From JAMDEO01 sp963775295 (lineage in GTDB: Bacteria; Actinomycetota; Thermoleophilia; RBG-16-64-13): a DNA stretch of 64,000 bases. The DNA is taken from NCBI GenBank assembly GCA_963775295.1, contig CAVZIK010000006.1, positions 2,728,001 through 2,792,000 of the forward strand, in the 5' to 3' direction. Position 1 is the first letter of the stretch. The number at the start of each line of letters is the position of its first letter. The position numbers and the translations under genes are program-made. Of this stretch, positions 61,192-64,000 are shown piece by piece. The notes under the pieces were generated by a model. It worked only from the letters and a program-made list of their open reading frames with translations, was not told the origin of the DNA and did not search any database.

Positions 61192-61698
61192 TCAGGAAGA
61201 GGACGGCCCCGACAGGAGCCGCGACGAGGATCTGTGGACGTTCACCCCGTAGGCGATCAGCAGGACCAGCCCCGCGAGGCCCAAAATAATGCCCAGGGCC
61301 TCAGTCTCGAACTGCCAGTTCGCGGCTCGATTGTAGGTTACGTCTCCGTACGCCCGGGCCCAGTAGGAGAGAACGAGTGCCCCTGCGAAAAACACGTTCG
61401 CCGCGACAAGCGCAACAGCCATCGTCAGGCCGAGAGACTGATCGGGCCTCGCCGGAGCGGCCACCCCCCTCGCGTGGAACTCGGCGCCCAGACTCCTCCC
61501 TTCGGCCAGGACGACCACAAAGAGCCAGGCAAGGCCGAAGATCGGGATGAGTGAGAGCCACACCAGGCCCGGGCTCAGACTTCTGTTCTGGCGGGAGCAC
61601 CTGCTGAGAGCGGTCTGCAAAGTCATGAGGGAGAAGACGGCCACCACGATTGAGCCGACGCTCCCAATTATCTCCCAAGCACCTATCCAGCCGGGCAT
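61192..61698 (-). CDS. Paralogous four-helix membrane protein lacking the zinc ribbon
   Basis: 168 residues from the ATG at 61698 (GGGGG seven bases upstream); an earlier ATG at 61734 is possible. It shares the conserved block RCSRQNRSLSPGLVWLSLIP...GRSLGAEFHARGV with its neighbour but ends after the fourth helix with a short Ser-rich tail. Probably a tandem duplication with loss or gain of the zinc ribbon. Confidence 0.72.
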   Translation of the reverse strand: MPGWIGAWEIIGSVGSIVVAVFSLMTLQTALSRCSRQNRSLSPGLVWLSLIPIFGLAWLFVVVLAEGRSLGAEFHARGVAAPARPDQSLGLTMAVALVAANVFFAGALVLSYWARAYGDVTYNRAANWQFETEALGIILGLAGLVLLIAYGVNVHRSSSRLLSGPSSS

Positions 61699-61783
61699 GT
61701 CGGGACCCCCATTTTCGTCCACCCCATCAATCATCGCGCGCCTGGAACCGAAAAAGCAAGACAGGCAGGGGTCAACAACGACA

Positions 61784-61805
61784 GAGACCCGCCTTGGCAG
61801 GTCTC
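61784..61805 (-). terminator. Terminator of ssrA
   Basis: GAGACCTGC/GCGGGTCTC forms a 9-bp stem with one G-U pair and a CAAG-type tetraloop, about 18 bp downstream of the tmRNA 3' end, followed by T-rich TGTCGTTGTTG. A good candidate intrinsic terminator, though the T-run is interrupted. Confidence 0.55.
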
Positions 61806-61822
61806 ATCTGATCCGATCAAAA

Positions 61823-62187
61823 TGGTGGAGGCGGGGGGAATCGAACCCCCGTCCGAAACTCGTCGAGCCTAGATGTCTACGAGCGTAGCCCCTACTATGT
61901 TTCTCGCCTCGCGCCCCCGTAGGAGCAGGGTGCGTCCGGCCAGCCACCTTACTTTCCCCCCGACGCCGGCGGCTCTCGCCGAGAGTGAGTCCGCCTGGTT
62001 TATGCCACGACCCTCCCCGGCAGACGCGGGAGGCGCGACAGGCGCATTAGTCTAGTTAAAGACTAAGCGGCCAGAGCCAATTGAGGTTTGGCAATTGTTT
62101 TTTTCCAGCTTGTTTAACGAGAACCGCTGGGATCTCGGCTCGCTACCTAAACTCAGACATGAGCCCCGTCGAAACCATGTCGCCCCC
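61823..62187 (-). ncRNA. ssrA: tmRNA (trans-translation RNA)
   Basis: 365 nt. The 5' end GGGGGCGACATGGTTTCGAC and the 3' end GGGTTCGATTCCCCC-CGCCTCC-ACCA are the tRNA-like halves; GGGGGCG pairs with CGCCTCC, and CCA is encoded. The tag frame (62092-62063) reads GCC AAA CCT CAA TTG GCT CTG GCC GCT TAG, giving AKPQLALAA, a short tag with the ALAA end recognised by ClpXP. A pseudoknot-like CTTAGTC/GACTAA element follows the stop. One-piece, not permuted. Confidence 0.95.
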
Positions 62188-62245
62188 ACGAGGCCCAGAC
62201 GCGCGGTTCCTCAAACCGGGCCGACTGAGCCATACAAGTATACTC

Positions 62246-63010
62246 CTAGTAGCAGGTCCACCCGCCATCGACGACTATCGCCTGACCGTTGATGTACGAG
62301 GAGCTGTTCGATGCCAGGAACAGGGCGACATCGGCGATTTCTTCGGACTCACCTGGGCGATCCATGAGACTCAGCCCCTTCGTGGCGATCTCCCTTCCGC
62401 TCTCATTCAGTTGATCCATGAACTCCTCACGGTCCGCTTCCTTCTTGATGGACCCCGGGCAAATTGCGTTGCATCTGATGTTCTTGTTGGCATACATATA
62501 GGCGGTGTTCTTGGTTAGCCCGATGAGGCCGTGCTTCGACGCGGTGTAAGCCGCTCCGGCGCGACAGCCAAACAGGCCCCCCACCGAGGCGATGTTGATG
62601 ATTATGCCTCCGCCCTGCTTTTCGAACTGCTTGATAGCGGCGCGCATGGCGTAGGCGGGCGCCCCCAAGTTGAGCTTCAGGACCTTCTCAAACACTGCGT
62701 CGTCGAACTCGCCGACGGGACTGAAATCGTCCATGAGACCGGCGTTGTTAATGAGCACGTCCAAACGCCCGAACCGCGCCACCGCCTCGTCGATCATGCC
62801 CTCGATATCGGCCTTCAGCATCATGTCCCCCACAAACGGGACGATCTCGCCGCCATGCCCTTGCGCCCGCTCAGCCAGTTCATCCAGGCGTTTCCGCCCC
62901 ATCGCGACTGCGAGGACCCGCGCGCCCTCCTGCGCGAATGCTTCGGTGATGGCCCGCCCCATGCTTGAACTCGCCCCCGTCACGCACACTGCCTTGTGTT
63001 TCAGGCTCAT
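62246..63010 (-). CDS. Short-chain dehydrogenase/reductase (3-oxoacyl-ACP reductase-like)
   Basis: 254 residues, classical SDR. Cofactor loop TGASSSMGRA, NNAG, catalytic Ser (NIASVGG) and YTASK, and the C-terminal FLASNSSSYINGQAIVVDGG are all present. The Arg/Lys of AMGRKRLDEL suggests NADP use. Strong AGGAG before the ATG. It stands between the methyltransferase gene and ssrA; the substrate cannot be predicted. Confidence 0.9.
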   Translation of the reverse strand: MSLKHKAVCVTGASSSMGRAITEAFAQEGARVLAVAMGRKRLDELAERAQGHGGEIVPFVGDMMLKADIEGMIDEAVARFGRLDVLINNAGLMDDFSPVGEFDDAVFEKVLKLNLGAPAYAMRAAIKQFEKQGGGIIINIASVGGLFGCRAGAAYTASKHGLIGLTKNTAYMYANKNIRCNAICPGSIKKEADREEFMDQLNESGREIATKGLSLMDRPGESEEIADVALFLASNSSSYINGQAIVVDGGWTCY

Positions 63011-63068
63011 CTAATTCTTCTCCTGTGCTGAAAGATCATCGTCTGGTCAAGAGCGGGCCGGCTCCGTC

Positions 63069-64000
63069 CTACGTGCCGAACAGCCATTTTGTCCGGATGG
63101 CCTGCGTCGCGTTGTAGATCTCCAACGTCTTGTAGAAGGCATCCAGGTTTTCAATGGTCGCGCCCGGAGGTACCTCGCAGCCGGTAGAAAGGACGAAATT
63201 CTTGTATTTCCCCATCTGTTCGAGAAGCTCCAACGTCCTGCTCTTGACGTCGTATACCTCTCCCATCTTCATGACTTTTAGCGGATCGACGTTGCCGCAA
63301 CCGATGACGTCCTTGGGTAGTTGAGCCATGATCTGGTTCATGTCCACCACGTTGCCGAAGTGAAGGACTTTGGCGCCGGTGAACAGCATCGCTGTGATCT
63401 GAGTGGTGGTGTTGCCGCAATTGTGCAGGACCACGACGAAGGAGTCGTCCTGGACCGCGTCCACAATCTGCCTGACGTAGTCGGAAGAGAAGGTTTGGCA
63501 GAAGGCCGGGGAGATGAGCCCAGCCGCAGGCTCCGCGATGATGACGCCGTTAGCACCCGCGTCCTTGTAGGCTGTCGTGTACGCCGAGAGGAACTCGGTG
63601 CATTTCTCCAGCAGAGCATGTACCAGGTCCGGATCGCGCCGCGTCGCCGACATCAACTGGCCCATGTCCATCAACCGACAAGCCAGCGAGAACGGCCCGA
63701 TGACTCCGCCGAAAGAGGGCTTGTCCGCGATCTGCGCGGATGCGAGTCTGGCGGCTTTGAGGTACTGCAGGGTCCGGCCGGCGCCTACCACCGGTACCCG
63801 GAGGGCCCGGACACCATCCATCTGGGAGACAAGAGGGGCCAACACGGTAGGCGCTTCGGTGTCTGAGAGTTTCACGGGCGCGCCGAAAGCCTCGGCTTCC
63901 ACCGACAGATCCATGGCAGTGAGAGCCGCGATGGAGGGATACTTCTTGGCCAGGGCGACCATGCACTCGCTCTGGACCTGGCCGTCGACGAATAGGGCGC
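63069..64000 (-). CDS. Uroporphyrinogen decarboxylase-fold methyltransferase (MtaA/CmuA-like), 5' end missing
   Basis: The frame continues without a stop through the right edge (ALFVDGQVQSEC before the first internal Met), so at least 310 residues of a longer protein are present. The UroD fold is shown by FGGVIGPFSLACRLMD, and the zinc site of corrinoid methyltransferases by HNCG and a later Cys in LSTGCEVPPG. These enzymes move methyl groups between a corrinoid protein and coenzyme M or tetrahydrofolate in methylotrophic anaerobes. The corrinoid protein may lie just outside the window. Confidence 0.85.
   Translation of the reverse strand, partial: ALFVDGQVQSECMVALAKKYPSIAALTAMDLSVEAEAFGAPVKLSDTEAPTVLAPLVSQMDGVRALRVPVVGAGRTLQYLKAARLASAQIADKPSFGGVIGPFSLACRLMDMGQLMSATRRDPDLVHALLEKCTEFLSAYTTAYKDAGANGVIIAEPAAGLISPAFCQTFSSDYVRQIVDAVQDDSFVVVLHNCGNTTTQITAMLFTGAKVLHFGNVVDMNQIMAQLPKDVIGCGNVDPLKVMKMGEVYDVKSRTLELLEQMGKYKNFVLSTGCEVPPGATIENLDAFYKTLEIYNATQAIRTKWLFGT

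Noticed and set aside
61823..62187. Permuted two-piece tmRNA
   Set aside because: A GGGGGCG near 61910 could have been a 5' end, but the true 5' end GGGGGCGACATGG lies at 62187, before the tag frame, so the RNA is one-piece.

Overview
The window is GC-rich and gene-dense. Gene content suggests a deep-branching member of the Actinobacteriota. Pointers are a fused PafB-PafC regulator, a CwlM-type amidase without a signal peptide, the fused radical-SAM/DUF2344 protein, frequent GTG/TTG starts, many ATGA/GTGA stop-start overlaps, and an mreBCD-mrdA-rodA rod system. A Coriobacteriia/OPB41-, Geothermincolia- or Thermoleophilia-like lineage would fit. I cannot decide between these without a tree. 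An ADP-forming acyl-CoA synthetase and a corrinoid-type (MtaA/UroD) methyltransferase at the right end hint at an anaerobic or facultative metabolism.

Positions 1-33,700 form one almost unbroken minus-strand run of about 30 housekeeping genes. In transcription order: five tRNAs, tig, clpP, clpX, lon, valS, folC, a 40-residue membrane peptide, a double-zinc-ribbon membrane protein, ndk, maf, mreB, mreC, mreD, mrdA, rodA, a DUF697 protein, a fused radical SAM protein, rng, rplU, rpmA, obgE, proB, proA, nadD, an LCP/LytR_C protein, a ThiF/MoeB-like enzyme, cysE, pcrA, and the 5' part of mraZ with its operator. Together they cover protein quality control, tRNA charging and folate, nucleotide hygiene, cell shape, ribosome and RNA maturation, proline and NAD synthesis, and the entry to the division cluster beyond the left edge.

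Positions 34,100-38,900 are mixed: a sugar-nucleotide epimerase with an overlapping Arg/Asp-rich ORF, mtnP with a DUF1844 protein, an ECF sigma factor with its zinc anti-sigma factor, and tRNA-Pro(CGG). Positions 38,978-48,166 hold an AddAB-like helicase-nuclease pair, both subunits with nuclease and Fe-S cysteine motifs, divergent from a fused PafBC regulator and a small holin-like protein. Positions 48,186-55,353 carry envelope functions: PilT, an AcuC/HDAC-type hydrolase, an NlpC/P60 endopeptidase, a CwlM-like amidase, CapA and a MidA-type methyltransferase. Positions 55,400-64,000 hold a cupredoxin lipoprotein, the acyl-CoA synthetase, a HTH protein, a CDF metal transporter, two paralogous membrane proteins, tmRNA (tag AKPQLALAA), a short-chain dehydrogenase and a truncated UroD/MtaA-type methyltransferase.

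I found no CRISPR array, insertion sequence, prophage, rRNA or clear new multi-gene system. The best leads are a likely AUA start for mreB, the PafBC/addBA divergent locus with a degenerate RecA-NDp-like promoter, the CwlM/NlpC cluster, a long insertion in the Lon protease domain, shared Thr-rich extracytoplasmic linkers, and the overlapping Arg/Asp-repeat ORF.
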